NCBI RefSeq assembly: GCF_014207095.1 | Contig: NZ_JACHBG010000009.1 | Span: 62,001 to 126,000, forward strand | Reading direction: 5' to 3' | Source of the DNA: Martinezella lusitana | GTDB lineage: Bacteria > Pseudomonadota > Alphaproteobacteria > Rhizobiales > Rhizobiaceae | Length of the DNA stretch: 64,000 nt | Part shown: positions 63,570 through 64,000 of the stretch, one piece after another | How positions within the stretch are numbered: position 1 is the stretch's first letter | Layout: the number at the start of each line of letters is the position of its first letter | Translations under genes and position numbers: made by a program | The notes under the pieces: generated by a model | Seen by the model: the letters and a program-made list of their open reading frames with translations, nothing else | What the model was told of the DNA's origin: nothing | The model's database searches: none

Positions 63570-64000
63570 GTGAAAAGCTTGATCTCAGTATTTAGTCCGC
63601 TGAAGGAAAATGCTTCGGAAGAAGCATTGATGAGGCTGCGGTGTGACAGCCAGTCAATGAATTACTATGGCGATCTTTCTAGGTATATTTCGAAGAATAT
63701 ACTTGGTTTTGAGACGCTGAGCCTTCTTGATGTTGGACCCAGGACGGGTTCCGGCTTAGCGTTACTTCGACTTCTGCATCATCCGACTGCATTCACACGG
63801 CTTAAACTTGATCCGGTTTATGGAATCGATCTTGACCCCGAGTTTCAGCGGATAGCTGAAAGTGAGTTCGAAGATATTTACCCAATGACTGGAGATATAT
63901 TCGATCTGAATGCTAAGTCATACGACGTTGTAACGTGTAGTCACACTATAGAGCATATTCCAGATCTGGATCCGTTCATCGAGCAGATGGCTAATATTGC
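63570..64000 (+). CDS. SAM-dependent methyltransferase, truncated by the window edge
   Basis: A GTG at 63570, preceded by GAGGA at 63556-63560, opens a frame that continues to the window end (143 codons seen). It shows class I methyltransferase motifs: LLDVGPRTGSG (motif I, about residues 54-64), GIDLDPEF (acidic residue of motif II) and VVTCSHTIEHIPDLDPF (motif IV region). The rest lies beyond position 64000. It probably methylates a glycan or sugar precursor, judging from the neighbours. Confidence 0.75.
   Translation, partial: MKSLISVFSPLKENASEEALMRLRCDSQSMNYYGDLSRYISKNILGFETLSLLDVGPRTGSGLALLRLLHHPTAFTRLKLDPVYGIDLDPEFQRIAESEFEDIYPMTGDIFDLNAKSYDVVTCSHTIEHIPDLDPFIEQMANI

Overview
The window looks like a stretch of a Rhizobiaceae (Rhizobium/Agrobacterium-type) genome. 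GC content is high. The window is packed with ABC importers of several families, FCD-type GntR, LacI and TetR regulators, plant-polysaccharide catabolism genes, and small proteins with KTSC-like or sunset-like sequence. The density of transport and catabolism operons and the absence of housekeeping or RNA genes suggest a secondary replicon (chromid or megaplasmid), but nothing here proves it. No tRNA, rRNA, CRISPR array or intact insertion sequence was seen.

Layout: (1) 0.27-7.5 kb, minus strand: a tightly coupled operon with its own TTGACA-17-TATGAT promoter. It encodes a BMP/PnrA-type nucleoside-like binding protein, an amidase, an ATPase, two permeases and a CodA-type deaminase whose specificity residue (Asp314 of E. 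coli CodA) is Cys. (2) 7.7-10.6 kb: a divergent TetR/VOC pair with an obvious operator, a small KTSC protein and an MFS (ACS-type) carrier. (3) 10.6-19.8 kb: a sugar-acid locus with a galactonate-dehydratase-like enolase-superfamily enzyme, a Dpp/Opp-type importer, a FadR-type regulator and a DapA-fold dehydratase/aldolase. (4) 19.8-20.9 kb: about 1.1 kb without a gene I can support. (5) 21-29.7 kb: a yhiI-rbbA-yhhJ-like HlyD/ABC export operon followed by acetate kinase and phosphoketolase.

(6) 29.8-46.6 kb: an arabinofuranoside region. It has a GH127 beta-L-arabinofuranosidase with its own importer under an autoregulated LacI protein (probable CTG start, twin palindromic operators). Next come an ArsR-type regulator beside a GH51 alpha-L-arabinofuranosidase, a second sugar importer, a decayed RbsC-type permease tail, and ribitol-dehydrogenase-like and L-xylulose-reductase-like SDRs. 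(7) 46.8-50.4 kb: an unlisted 53-codon gene, a GntR protein with two winged-helix domains, a sunset-domain secreted protein, and an altronate/galactarate-dehydratase-type enzyme headed by a 42-bp perfect palindrome. (8) 50.4-51.4 kb: a PAP2 membrane protein. (9) 51.7-59.4 kb: a soluble GAF histidine kinase and LuxR-type response regulator divergent from a ribose-type ABC importer with an SMP-30 lactonase. (10) 59.9-64 kb: visibly AT-richer genes (double-glycosyltransferase protein, unknown protein, SAM methyltransferase cut by the window edge), probably the start of a surface-polysaccharide cluster.

Most modules follow one logic: capture of a plant- or rhizosphere-derived solute by a dedicated importer, intracellular processing by one or two enzymes, and control by an adjacent regulator with recognisable operator DNA. 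The most promising observations are the CodA Cys substitution in a nucleoside-importer operon, the arabinofuranoside region with its operators, the 42-bp palindrome beside a double-winged-helix GntR protein, and two short ORFs with good ribosome binding sites.
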